Origin: Lottia gigantea
Taxonomy: Eukaryota > Mollusca > Gastropoda > Lottiidae
Direction: 5' to 3'
DNA: 64,000 nt
Assembly: GCF_000327385.1 (NCBI RefSeq)
Contig: NW_008707601.1
Span: 466,406 to 530,405 of the forward strand
Position 1 is the stretch's first letter. Each line of letters starts with the position of its first letter. Positions 11,770 through 23,700 of the stretch are shown here, one piece after another. The position numbers and the translations under genes are program-made. The notes beneath the pieces were generated by a model that worked only from the letters and a program-made list of their open reading frames with translations, searched no databases and was not told where the DNA came from.

Positions 11770-12850
11770 GTGTGAGCATTTATATTGAGATCTTGGTCAA
11801 GTTCCAATTTGAAGATTTTTTTCGATCAACCCTTGGCATGCGAAAAAAGTGTTGGAATTTGTTTGTAAACATAAGAGAGACTACAGTTTTTTTATCAGAT
11901 TTTAATGAAATTTGGTGTGATTTATATTTAAGAGGTCTTGTTCAAGTTTGAAATTGACTATTTTGAGTTATTGCCCTTGACTTTGGAAAATGCGTGGAAA
12001 TTCGTTTGTGAACATAATAGAGACTACGGTTTTTATCTGATTTTAATGAAATTTGGTGTGATCATTTATATTGATGAGATCTTGGTCTGGTTTGGGCAAA
12101 ACGCGCGGAAATTTGTTTGTAAACATAATAGAGACTACAGTTTTCCACTGATTTTAATGAAATTTGGTGTGATCATTGATGAGGTTTCGGTTAAGTTAGA
12201 ATTTGACGATTTTTCAATGAACCGTTTTTGACCTAGGAAAAACTTGTCAAAATTTGTTTGTGAACACTATAGAGACTACAGTTTTAATCTGAAATTTAAT
12301 GTGATCATGTATATAGATGAGATCTTGGACAAGTTGAAATAGGACGATCTTTCGATGATTGGTTTTTAAGTTATTAAACTTGATTTAGAAAAAAAATGCG
12401 TCAAAATTTGTTCGTGAATGCAATACAGACTACAGTTTTTGTCTGATTTGAATGAAATTTAATGCGATCATGTATATTGATGAGATCTTGGACAAGTTGA
12501 ATAGGACGATCTTTCGATGATTGGTTTTATTAAACTTGACTTAGAAAAAAATGCATCAAAATTTGTTCGTGAACACAATAGAGACTACAGTTTTTACCTG
12601 TTGGGATCATTTATATTGATGAGGATTTGGAAAAGATGGAATCTGACGAATGGTTTTTGAGTTATTGCCCTTAACTTAAGAGAAATGCATCAAAATTTGT
12701 TTGTGAACATAATAGAGACTACAGTTTTCATCGTATTTAAATGAAATTTGGTGTGATCATCTAAAAAAAGATATTTCAATAAACATAACTTGAGTTATTG
12801 TCGTCGACTTGGTAAAAATGAACAAGATAGAGGTAACAGTTTATGTCAGA
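11770..12850 (+). repeat. Decayed tandem repeat, about 110-170 bp period
   Basis: Eight or so diverged units share 'tttgtgaacataatagagactacagt', 'ttttaatgaaatttggtgtgatcatt' and 'gatgagatcttgg' in the same order (each quoted only in part in other entries). Lengths vary through indels. Short open frames such as 11938-12231 arise from the repeat and are not judged to be genes. Confidence 0.8.
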
Positions 12851-12879
12851 ATTTTATCTGTTTGTTTAAATCAACAATA

Positions 12880-14800
12880 TCCATAACAAGTTAGATTTTT
12901 GGAAGGATTTGACACAGATTGGCGACCACCCTTGATATAATGAAAATTTGGGTGTATCTCGCTAGAAATATTATCCAAATTTTGACACACAAGCCAAGAT
13001 TGTTGTTATCAAAAGCAATGTTTGCTGGCTTGCTGTCTACCACATTTGTCATACTAAATTGCATCTGTTGGATGTTGAACCTTGAATGCCACTTTTGAAG
13101 ATCATATCCAAATTTGTCACAGAGGGCCAAACCCATATTGCAACTGTAGAAATGCCATATTTTCTTAATCATAGGCACATTTGTTGCACAGCTACAGTCG
13201 ATGGGGTACAATGTTTGTTGGAAATAGAAGGACAGGGCCACTCTTTTTGGGAGTATGACACATTTTTCGACACAGCCATGCCTGATTGGTTTTTGATGGA
13301 TAGTCACTTTTGTTGTGCATAAACCACAGTTGTTGAATTTTTCACATAAGTGTTAATTTTAGGAAACCTCCCTTTCACAGTAGGGATAAATTGGGTATTG
13401 TCATTTGCTAAATTGGATGGTCGGTCAGTGTGACACTCTGGAAGTGGTCATGCAGTAGGTGAGGGGACCACTTTGCTGCATGATCCTCGAAGGTGGTGTC
13501 ATGTGTCCTACGGCAAATATTAGAAATAGTTTAAATCTGACATTATTCATTTTGTCAATACCTTGAAAGGGTTCAAATTTGATGAAAACATGACATGGTT
13601 GCTGAATTCGTGACAACATCTGTAGGCCATATGCAGCATCTGTAGAAATGCCATATTTTGCTAATCATAGGCACATTTGTTGCACAGCTACATTGGATGG
13701 GGTACAATGTTTGTTGGAAATAGAAGGACAGGGCCACTCTTTTTGGGAGTATGACACATTTTTCGACACAGCCATGCCTGATTGGTTTTTGATGGATAGT
13801 CACTTTTGTTGTGCATAAACTACAGTTGTTGAATTTTTCACATAAGTGTTAATTTTAGAAAACCTCCCTTTCACAGTAGGGATAAATTGGGTATTGTCAT
13901 TTGCTAAATTGGATGGTCGGTCAGTGTGACACTCTGGAAGTGGTCATGCAGTAGGTGAGGGGACCACTTTGCTGCATGATCCTCGAAGGTAGTGTCATGT
14001 GTCCTACGGCAAATATTAGAAATAGTTTAAATCTGACATTATTCATTTTGTCAATACCTTGAAAGGGTTCAAATTTGATGAAAACATAACATGGTTGCTG
14101 AATTCGTGACAACATCTGTAGGCCATATGCAGCATCTGTAGAAATGCCATATTTTGCTAATCATAGGCACATTTGTTGCACAGCTACATTCGATGGGGTA
14201 CAATGTTTGTTGGAAATAGAAGGACAGGGCCACTCTTTTTGGGAGTATGACACATTTTTCGACACAGCCATGCCTGATTGGTTTTTGATGGATAGTAACT
14301 TTTGTAGTGCATAAACCACAGTTGTTGAATTTTTCACATAAGTGTTAATTTTAGAAAACCTCACTTTCACAGTAGGGATAAATTGGGTATTGCCATTTGC
14401 TAAATTGGATGGTCGGTCAGTGTGACACTCTGGAAGTGGTCATGCAGTAGGTGAGGGGACCACTTTGCTGCATGATCCTCGAAGGTGGTGTCATGTGTCC
14501 TACGGCAAATATTAGAAATAGTTTAAATCTGCCATTATTCATTTTGTCAATACCTTGAAAGGGTTCAAATTTGATGAAAACATAACATGGTTGCTGAATT
14601 CGTGACAACATCTGTAGGCCATATGCAGCATCTGTAGAAATGCCATATTTTGCTAATCATAGGCACATTTGTTGCACAGCTACATTCGATGGGGTACAAT
14701 GTTTGTTGGAAATAGAAGGACAGGGCCACTCTTTTTGGGAGTATGACACATTTTTCGACACAGCCATGCCTGATTGGTTTTTGATGGATAGTCACATTGT
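12880..14800. repeat. 496-bp satellite, 3.3 units plus a diverged leading copy
   Basis: The marker 'tgtagaaatg' begins units at 13145, 13641, 14137 and 14633, exactly 496 bp apart. Units 1-3 are nearly identical and unit 4 stops near 14795. Sequence at about 12880-13144 looks like a much older copy of the unit end. Open frames of 56-76 codons occur on both strands in each unit (for example ending PDWFLMDS on +), but they match nothing I know. Confidence 0.92.
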
Positions 14801-16097
14801 TCGGACAGAGTCATGTCTGAATGGCATTTTATGGAGTACTATTTATGTACCAAATCTTTAGAGATGACTCATTATAATCAAATTTTTTTTAGTTGATAGG
14901 AGAAACAAAGTAATGCCTTTTTTGTAAACAAAGTAAAGAAATTTAGGTTGTGTGTATAGTTTGTAAGTTTATTTCATCTGTGTTTATCAGGCCACTAATC
15001 TCTAATTTTCTTTTACTAATTTTTATCATATTCATTTTCTTTCAGGAATGATATTGTGATGACATTTGTATCTGAAATTGATGGTCTACTTTAGCTTTTT
15101 GCTATTTCAAGTAGCCTACTAGGTATTTACATATACTTTTTGATTGGCCACAATTTGATACAAATGTTAGTCCCAATATGGTCTTTGCGTGGTTTCTATA
15201 GGTACCAGTCTACCAGTATGATGGTGCAATGGATGAGAGATGGTGGAGCAAAGACCGCTTTGACTATTTTGTGGCAGGTTATTTATACTTCCTGTCCAAT
15301 TTCGTCATTGTGGTTTATGCTTTTTTTACAACGTTGTCAGCAGTTTTTAAAGTAGTAAAATCACAGGCTTAGTTCAAATTGTGTTTTGGGAAGGTTCTGA
15401 TTATCCTCTTTCAATATGGTTTATGTTTTTGGATGATCTTCACTAGTTCTTATAAGCTACATTCATTTCTAAAGGCATGGTTCAACTGATTAAAAGCTTT
15501 TAGATGGCAAGCAGAGTTCTATCCTATGCAGGTTGAATACATTCACGACCAATTTGACTGTTTTGTGGTATATTTTTGTAATAATCTTATACCCAATTTA
15601 GTCAAAGTGGTTACTCTATTATTTCTACTAGTTATTTAAAAGCTATAGACAGAGAGCAGTGGTGATAAGTTTTTTTGGCAACAGGATTGAAATATTCATC
15701 TATTTAGCAGTATCATTCATAACTTTCAAGTAGAATAGACTTCACAATTATTTATGTTTAAGTTAAAACAAAATGTATGAACTGGCAATTAACAAAACGT
15801 GTGTTGCTCCAAAGAGCACTCATATGAGTTACAAGATGCCTACAGTAATTGACAGTGTTTTGCCTACCTGATTAACATGATTGGGGACTGGGGCATTAAG
15901 CAATCAATCACTTCGGTAGATTGATTCACCTCGTATATAGGTCCCACCTCTTGGCTTATCTTGTGTGCAAACATATAAATAAAGAACAAAGCAGGTGTGT
16001 CTAGTTTACACTCATGCAAGTTCGTGATTTGTTTCTTCAATAAACTACTCTATGATGTATTATACATGTATATGTATAAACTGAATTAATTTTACAG
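14800..16097. other. Region between the satellite and the recombinase fossil
   Basis: Mostly AT-rich sequence. It contains a possible terminal exon at 15046-15094 (acceptor ttcag, reading NDIVMTFVSEIDGLL then TAG) whose phase does not fit the exon module upstream, and an open hydrophobic frame at 15201-15355. A weakly similar stretch to the latter is at 15540-15650. Nothing else is supported. Confidence 0.4.
15201..15355 (+). CDS. Open exon-like fragment with a membrane-type segment
   Basis: An acceptor-like ctatag precedes GTACCAGTC; the frame then stays open for about 50 codons to TAG near 15372. The peptide starts VPVYQYDGAMDERWWSKD, then becomes hydrophobic (YLYFLSNFVIVVYAFF). I do not recognise it. 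It may be a terminal exon of the unidentified gene, or a relic. Confidence 0.25.
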
Positions 16098-16660
16098 GTG
16101 CTGAGAACCATAATGTCCCGACGTTCAAAATCAACAAAAGAAGGAGAAAGTTTATACTTATATGGACATGTTACTGGAGTTGAATACCATCAAGTTAGTC
16201 CAAATATATCTTACTGCTATGTAAAGGCTATTGTTGCTCGTCAAAAGGCACAGACGCAAGGAAAAAACACTATCAGATTTTGACTTAAATAGGCTAAGAG
16301 AGATAACAAATGGTATACTTTTATATTCCGCTAAATGCGGTTAATCCTGATATTGAAAATATTTACATGGAAGTGGAAGTTGAAACTGTCGCTAACACCA
16401 TACCTGTTCTTGATCACGAAATTTTAGAATCAAAGGAAAACATTAATACAAGTGATTTTGTGAAAGAATTCATGTTAAAACTTAAAGATTCAACAACAGA
16501 ACAAAATATTGACTATGTTGCCCGTCAAACCTGTACACAGACTAAATCAAAAATATAGTTTGATAACCGAATTGGACGCATCACAGCATCAGTAGCACAT
16601 GAGTGTTACAGAAAAGTAAATGAAAGTTTCAGATGAATAATTCTATAGTACCAAAAATGT
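16098..16660 (+). pseudogene. Fossil of a YqaJ/SWIM-type recombinase gene (broken)
   Basis: The first part (MSRRSKSTKEGESLYLYGHV, then a YCYVKA block) resembles the SWIM-side region of invertebrate proteins that carry a YqaJ viral-recombinase-like nuclease. The later part, around 16450-16620, resembles the start of the nuclease itself, with a TxxQ...W...R..RITAS pattern. Such genes spread as parts of mobile or virus-related elements. This copy is broken at several places and is probably old. Recognition is from motif memory; the family is likely, the parent element unknown. Confidence 0.5.
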
Positions 16661-17747
16661 TCAATTGCAAAAGTGCACCAGCCAATGTAAAATCTTTGAA
16701 GTGGGGTAGAGAAAGGGAATTACCAGCATTTACAGAATATGAAAAAAATATTAAAAGTCAACTTAGAGTAAAATTTTGGTAACCTCAAACATGTATTTGT
16801 TGCTGTCTTATACTGAAGAGTGAATTATTAATCAATTACTGTGTGTGAAGTGGTACCAAAACACCTGATAGATTTACAAGACAACCACAAACAAAAAAAT
16901 ATTGTCAACTAAATCACTTAAAATCAGAGGTATTTGTCCTTGCAAAATTTTAAAATCTTTCATTCCTGTTGAATTCGAGCATTCCATATTTCAGTATTGC
17001 TGACATTTTGCTGGAATTATTAATTCAACATCACAGAGTAGAAAGTCATCTTTATTATTAAAACCTTTATCTGCCACAACTTTATCTCCTTTCAAACAAA
17101 TCTAAAATGCCACATCTTCTAACAAGTTCAACATCAGACATATCTCCCCCTACTGTGTTGGAAACAATGATACTGTACCTCCTGGTGTACAGGCCACTAA
17201 AACTTTGTATGTATGTCTTGACTTACAGTTGGAATACATTGATGAATTCTTACTGGTACTGTCTAATCGACATATATATGGCCTATGTAGAATAATACTC
17301 AGAGTTTACGGGCAATTTGCGAATTTTAGCCGTCATAGAAACTTTTTAAAATTCATACCATATTTATCTCACACCAGTCCTCATTCGAATGACAAATCAC
17401 TAAGTTGCTGTCTCCCTTACTGTTTGATTACTTTATTGATTATTCTTGAACCCATGTACGGTAAATTGCCATTTCCTGGGAAGTAGGCCTAGTCGGTCTT
17501 GTAGAAAGTAAGACTTGTAATAGGCCTAGGCTTATAATCTGTGCCCAAGTCCACTACCCCAGATACTAATAGCCTCAACTTCGCATCACTTGCAGAGTAT
17601 CCACATAGCTTGGTTTGTCAAATCAGCATCCCTTGTAAAAGAATATCTGATAAATCTGTATATCGCTGAATAATGAAGTCGTTGTTGTCTGGGTTTTTGT
17701 TGAATTACCTCCCTTCCCTACATTCAAGGGCAGATAACTTCTTCAAG
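16661..17747. other. Region between the fossil and MED15
   Basis: It may include further decayed sequence of the fossil up to about 17250, then the dispersed repeat at 17258-17435. From 17440 to 17747 it becomes the MED15 upstream region. No gene is supported. Confidence 0.4.
17258..17435. repeat. Dispersed repeat, copy of 5790-6165
   Basis: It shares long near-identical blocks with 6003-6165 (atatatggcctatgtagaat, actcagagtttacgggcaat) and with 5880-5975 (agccgtcatag, aaatcactaagttgctgtct). Confidence 0.7.
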
Positions 17748-17762
17748 ATGGCGGATGGACAA
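17740..17762 (+). promoter_or_regulatory. YY1-like motif over the MED15 start codon
   Basis: 'caagatggcggatgg' surrounds the ATG at 17748. AAGATGGCGGC is the consensus of YY1, often found at or just after the start of TATA-less housekeeping genes. The match is seen; function is inferred. Confidence 0.4.
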
Positions 17763-20700
17763 GATTGGCGTTCTCAAAGTTTTAGAAATCAGCTTGTTGC
17801 TCAAATGTAAGTCAATGAATTGGGTTGATTTTATTGAATATTGCATCTGTCAATTGTGTCACACCTGTCCCATATAACACAAGTTATGTAACTTTCTTTT
17901 ACTAGTAAGATAGGCCTTTTTTTTTTTAGAAAAAAATCTAAATATCTATTTCTTTATTATTCCTTCATTGTCATACTAATTTTGACAGGTTTCCTTTTCC
18001 TTATCAAATACTCAAATGCTTGATAGATACTCAGAATTGTTACATCTGAGAGAAATTAATGAATTACTGCAAGTGTTCGTAGAAGGTACCTGCACTTTGA
18101 TGTAAAAAAATTCAAGATGTAAGATGGTCCTAAACTGCCATGATATAAACCTACGCTATGGTTATCAATTAGATTGAAAGTAGTCCAAAATATGTGAGAA
18201 TGAATATAGGCTATATGACTTTATTGAAATCTTTGAATATCCAGTTATGCTTAGTAAATTCCGCGTGTGAGCTTGGCCCGGCTAAGCAGTTGTTCCAAAT
18301 TCAATAATCATTTTTATGTTCTTTTTGTCAGTGACGATGCTATCCGACAAGCAGGACCCCACATTAGTAAGACCAGCCAAGAGATGGAAACACATGTACA
18401 TAACAAAGCCAAATCTAAGGTATGAACTATGAAGGAGAGTCAAAATTATAATTCTGACTTTGCACTTATATATATATCATATCATTTTTTTTTTTGTAAA
18501 ATAAGCAAAAGCCTTTTCCCTAATCCTTTTCATATTTAGATGAATAAAAAGGAGTTTCAAGATGGATTTGGTTTCTATTCGTTTATATAACAAAGGTTTT
18601 GCCCTGTTATATAGGCGTTATCAATTCATACTTTAGACTGAATTTTTGAATTGAAAATTAAAAAATTGTCAGTATCCCTCACAAAATAATTAAAAAAAGT
18701 GGAATCAAAACCATAGATCTGTCGATATAGACTAAATAGATCTAAACTGGCACCCTATTCGGACCTCAATAAAAACTTTGTCCAGACACTACTGCACTCC
18801 AATTTCCACTTTCTGATAGAGATGAAATTTGGTGGCAGTTTTAAACTTTTAGACAGTAGCATCTTGAAAGGAATTTTTTTTTTAATTCTTTCATGTAAGT
18901 GACAAAAGAATGGACTAACCATGTTATTGAATAAAGTAATTGTATTTATTTTCAGGAGGAATACCTAGCTCTGGTAGCCAGACTTATTCTACACATAAAA
19001 GACAGTAGTAAGTTTTATTTTTTAATATGGGTACAACATGTTTAGAAATACTAAACAGAACCTGAAACATGCTAAAAACATTCTAAAAATTTCATGCTGT
19101 GATCTTCAGCATAAAACTCAGTAACAACATGTTTCAGATTCTGTATTAACAGTTCTATATTGCTCTACAATTGATGTATTGAGCACTATTTTAACAGTAG
19201 TATTTCTATATAGCTCTATAATGGATGTATTGAGCACTATTTTAACAGTGGTATTTCTATATTGCTCTACAATTGATGTATTGAGCACTATTTTAACAGT
19301 GGTATTTCTATATCGCTCTACAATTGATGTATTGAGCACTATTTTAACAGTGGTATTTCTATATCGCTCTACAATTGATGTATTGAGCACTATTTTAACA
19401 GTGGTATTTCTATATCACTCTACAATTGATGTATTGAGCACTATTTTAACAGTGGTATTTCTATATCACTCTATAATGGATGTATTGAGCACTATTTTAA
19501 CAGTGATATTTCTATATCACTCTACAATTGATGTATTGAGCACTATTTTAACAGTGGTATTTCTATATCGCTCTACAATTGATGTATTGAGCACTATTTT
19601 AACAGTGGTATTTCTATATCGCTCTACAATTGATGTATTGAGCACTATTTTAACAGTGGTATTTCTATATCACTCTACAATTGATGTATTGAGTACTATT
19701 TTAACAGTAGTATTTCTATATAGCTCTACAATTGATGTATTGAGTACTATTTTAACAGTAGTATTTCTATATTGCTCTACAATTGATGTATTGAGTACTA
19801 TTTTAACAGTTCAATTTCTATATAGCTCTACAATTGATGTATTGAGTACTATTTTAACAGTAGTATTTCTATATAGCTCTACAATTGATGTATTGAGCAC
19901 TATTTTAACAGTGGTATTTCTATATCGCTCTACAATTGATGTATTGAGCACTATTTTAACAGTGGNNNNNNNNNNNNNNNNNNNNNNNNNNNNNNNNNNN
20001 NNNNNNNNNNNNNNNNNNNNNNNNNNNNNNNNNNNNNNNNNNNNNNNNNNNNNNNNNNNNNNNNNNNNNNNNNNNNNNNNNNNNNNNNNNNNNNNNNNNN
20101 NNNNNNNNNNNNNNNNNNNNNNNNNNNNNNNNNNNNNNNNNNNNNNNNNNNNNNNNNNNNNNNNNNNNNNNNNNNNNNNNNNNNNNNNNNNNNNNNNNNN
20201 NNNNNNNNNNNNNNNNNNNNNNNNNNNNNNNNNNNNNNNNNNNNNNNNNNNNNNNNNNNNNNNNNNNNNNNNNNNNNNNNNNNNNNNNNNNNNNNNNNNN
20301 NNNNNNNNNNNNNNNNNNNNNNNNNNNNNNNNNNNNNNNNNNNNNNNNNNNNNNNNNNNNNNNNNNNNNNNNNNNNNNNNNNNNNNNNNNNNNNNNNNNN
20401 NNNNNNNNNNNNNNNNNNNNNNNNNNNNNNNNNNNNNNNNNNNNNNNNNNNNNNNNNNNNNNNNNNNNNNNNNNNNNNNNNNNNNNNNNNNNNNTTAACA
20501 GTAGTATTTCTATATCGCTCTACAATTGATGTATTGAGTACTATTTTAACAGTAGTATTTCTACATAGCTCTACAATTGATGTATTGAGCACTATTTTAA
20601 CAGTGGTATTTCTATATTGCTCTACAATTGATGTATTGAGTACTATTTTAACAGTAGTATTTCTATATAGCTCTACAATTGATGTATTGAGCACTATTTT

Positions 20701-23700
20701 AACAGTGGTATTTCTATATCGCTCTACAATTGATGTATTGAGCACTATTTTAACAGTAGTATTTCTATATAGCTCTACAATTGATGTATTGAGCACTATT
20801 TTAACAGTAGTATTTCTATATAGCTCTACAATTGATGTATTGAGCACTATTTTAACAGTGGTATTTCTATATCGCTCTACAATTGATGTATTGAGTACTA
20901 TTTTAACAGTAGTATTTCTATATAGCTCTACAATTGATGTATTGAGCACTATTTTAACAGTGGTATTTCTATATCGCTCTACAATTGATGTATTGAGCAC
21001 TATTTTAACAGTAGTATTTCTATATCGCTCTACAATTGATGTATTGAGCACTATTTTAACAGTGGTATTTCTATATCGCTCTACAATTGATGTATTGAGC
21101 ACTATTTTAGCAGTAAAAATATTTTGTTTTTGCACAACTTGGTAATATTTAGTTGGTATATATATATATATATATGTTTGTTTGAAATTATTATAATTTA
21201 GTTATAGTCTAGTATTTATCTTTAAGACTAATCTAATCTTCAACACTAATGGACCAAAGGAAAAGATTACAAGTGTCCTTGGGTAAAATCACTGCCAAGA
21301 GGTTTGATCAAGTACCAGCTGGTAGACAAGATTCTTGAGCACCTTAGAAGGTTTTATGAAATTGATGGGACTTCATATTTGCTAAGCTTAGCTGAATTGA
21401 TTGATTTCCCTGGCCAGTGCTTTCGAGAGTTGCCCTATTGTCAACTTTCAACCCATATTGCCGTCTCGTTTGTTTGTAGATAAAGATAAACAGCAACCCA
21501 GACAACAACAACAGATGATGATGGGTCAGCCTGCGGGTAGACAGATGGGTCAAATGAACCCCCAAATGGCTGGACGACCCATCCAGGACCCGATCAATGC
21601 TTTAACCAACTTGACCAGACCCATGCAACAACAACAACAAGGTAAGTTTTTAGTTTTTTTTAACCAATTTCATATTATATGTATATAAGCTTATTTCTAT
21701 TAAGAAATTTCAAAAATTGCAGCAGCAATTGGTTGAAAGAAAAACCAAAAATGCTATTGAATTTCAACACATACTGGCTTCTCAATTACTAGATGGGAAC
21801 TTGGTTCATATTATCCAAATAGCTTTGCATGATGCAGCGGATTAAAATCAAAACAATCTTTTTCGTGTGAAAGGGCTTGCCAGTACTCATGTTATATTCA
21901 TGTTTCATATTTACAAAACAAATTGTACGTAGCAGCATGTTGATTGGCCTGTTTAAAATCTTCTAAAATCATGAATATTTATTATCTGAGTCCCTAATAC
22001 CGAAACGCTATAGAAATATGTAATATTTTTAGATGTGTTGAAAATATGAAGAAATGTGTCAGCTTTTTGTGTTTAAGAATTACTAAAAATGATTTTCTCG
22101 TCTTTTTAGGAATGCCACACATGATGCAACATCGACCAATGCAGATGTCTGCTGCTCAGATTCGTTTCCAACAGCAACAGATGCAGCAACAAAAACCTCA
22201 ACTACAGGTTAGTATTGGACCATTTGTTTGGAAGGGCTGTAGGCTTATATCATCACAAAATTTCTTGTACACTACATGGCATTGCCCATTTTCATTAACC
22301 CTATACTGGTCAAGATGTTTTCAAGATTATCAGATCCAGAGTGATAATGTGGATGGATGGGGTTGTAGATATTATTGTTAAAATTGATAAACAGTAGGCT
22401 TCTGCCACTTTCATTGAAAACTTTCCTCATTGTACACTACAATGCATTGTCACCTTCATTACCCCTATACTGGTCAAGATGTTTTCAAGTTTATCTTAAG
22501 TGATAATTTTACTTTAATTAGGTTGTATTATTGAGAGTGAAAAATTCTGCTGCAGTTCTGTCAAAATTTCCCTTTTGTACACTACATTTTATTGCCAGTC
22601 TTTATAAACCATGACGTTTTCAAGGTTTCATTATGATATTGATTTATAATTTCAGAGACAAGATGCTTTCATTGTGACGTCACCTCAAACAAACCCTGTA
22701 CAGAGTCAACCATTGCCGGCTTCAGCTGCTAATGTAAGTAGGGCCTGATTTGGTTGTTTTCGCTAGACATGCTTGATTTATGCCGGACATCTTTGTAACT
22801 AATATGAGCCAGTTTTGGTAGACTTTGTATATACTCCTCTCAAACATTTGAAACTAATCAACTAAAATGTCTAGCTATCAGGTCAGATACTATATCATTT
22901 TCCTTGAATGATAAGAAAGGATAAAATGTCCTTCCCTCTGCCTGTGTAGAATTGCACAAAAAGGCCTAAAAGACACAAATCTTGACAGATTTTGACAAAA
23001 CTTTGTGAAATTGTTTATGATCACCCTATCAAAAACCTAAAAGTTCCAATATTTCTTGGAAGCGATGTTTGCCTTTCTTCCAAATATTGCAATTGAAACA
23101 AAGCTTCAAGATGGCTTGTTTTACCTTGCCTGGCAAGCTGTCTTTTGTTCATCCATTTGTACATTGTTTTAGTTGCCGTTTCAAAGTCAACCTCAAACGA
23201 TGCAGAGACAAGTTCCTCAGATGCCACAGCATATGTCACAAGTACCATCTCCTGCTCAAATTTGGTAAGTAGCAAGTCCAACAAGTACCATCTCCTGCTC
23301 AAATTTGGGAAGTTACAAGACCCATCACCCATCAACACATGTTTTATCCTCTCCCTTCTCCTACTCCACTCCTCCTCCCCTCTCAAAATAGTTGGTAAAT
23401 AATCTTTCATCCCACTAATCTCTCACAAGTTTTCACCTCTCCTTAAATGAAGAAGAAGACTAGTGTTAACTCCATTGATTTGATATTGTAATGTGTTTCA
23501 TCATGATGATATTTACTATTCCAGTTCCCCAGCTGTATTCACAGCTCCCTCACCACAATCAATGGTCGCCCCTTCTCCTGTTAATCGTGGTGCAGTTGGA
23601 GTGCTCTCCCCTGGTGCAGCCTTGAACACACCAGGTATGTATTGTTGGACATTTTTGAATTGTGTGTTTATGCATTTGCCTGACACTAGAATAATGTAGG

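Noticed and set aside
13086-13322. Protein-coding gene reading MPLLKIISKF...
   Set aside because: It is part of the 496-bp satellite; similar frames occur in each unit on both strands with no known match.
19179-21145. Long open frames on both strands (up to 439 codons counting N)
   Set aside because: They are products of the 51-bp repeat, whose length is a multiple of three; part of the length is only N.
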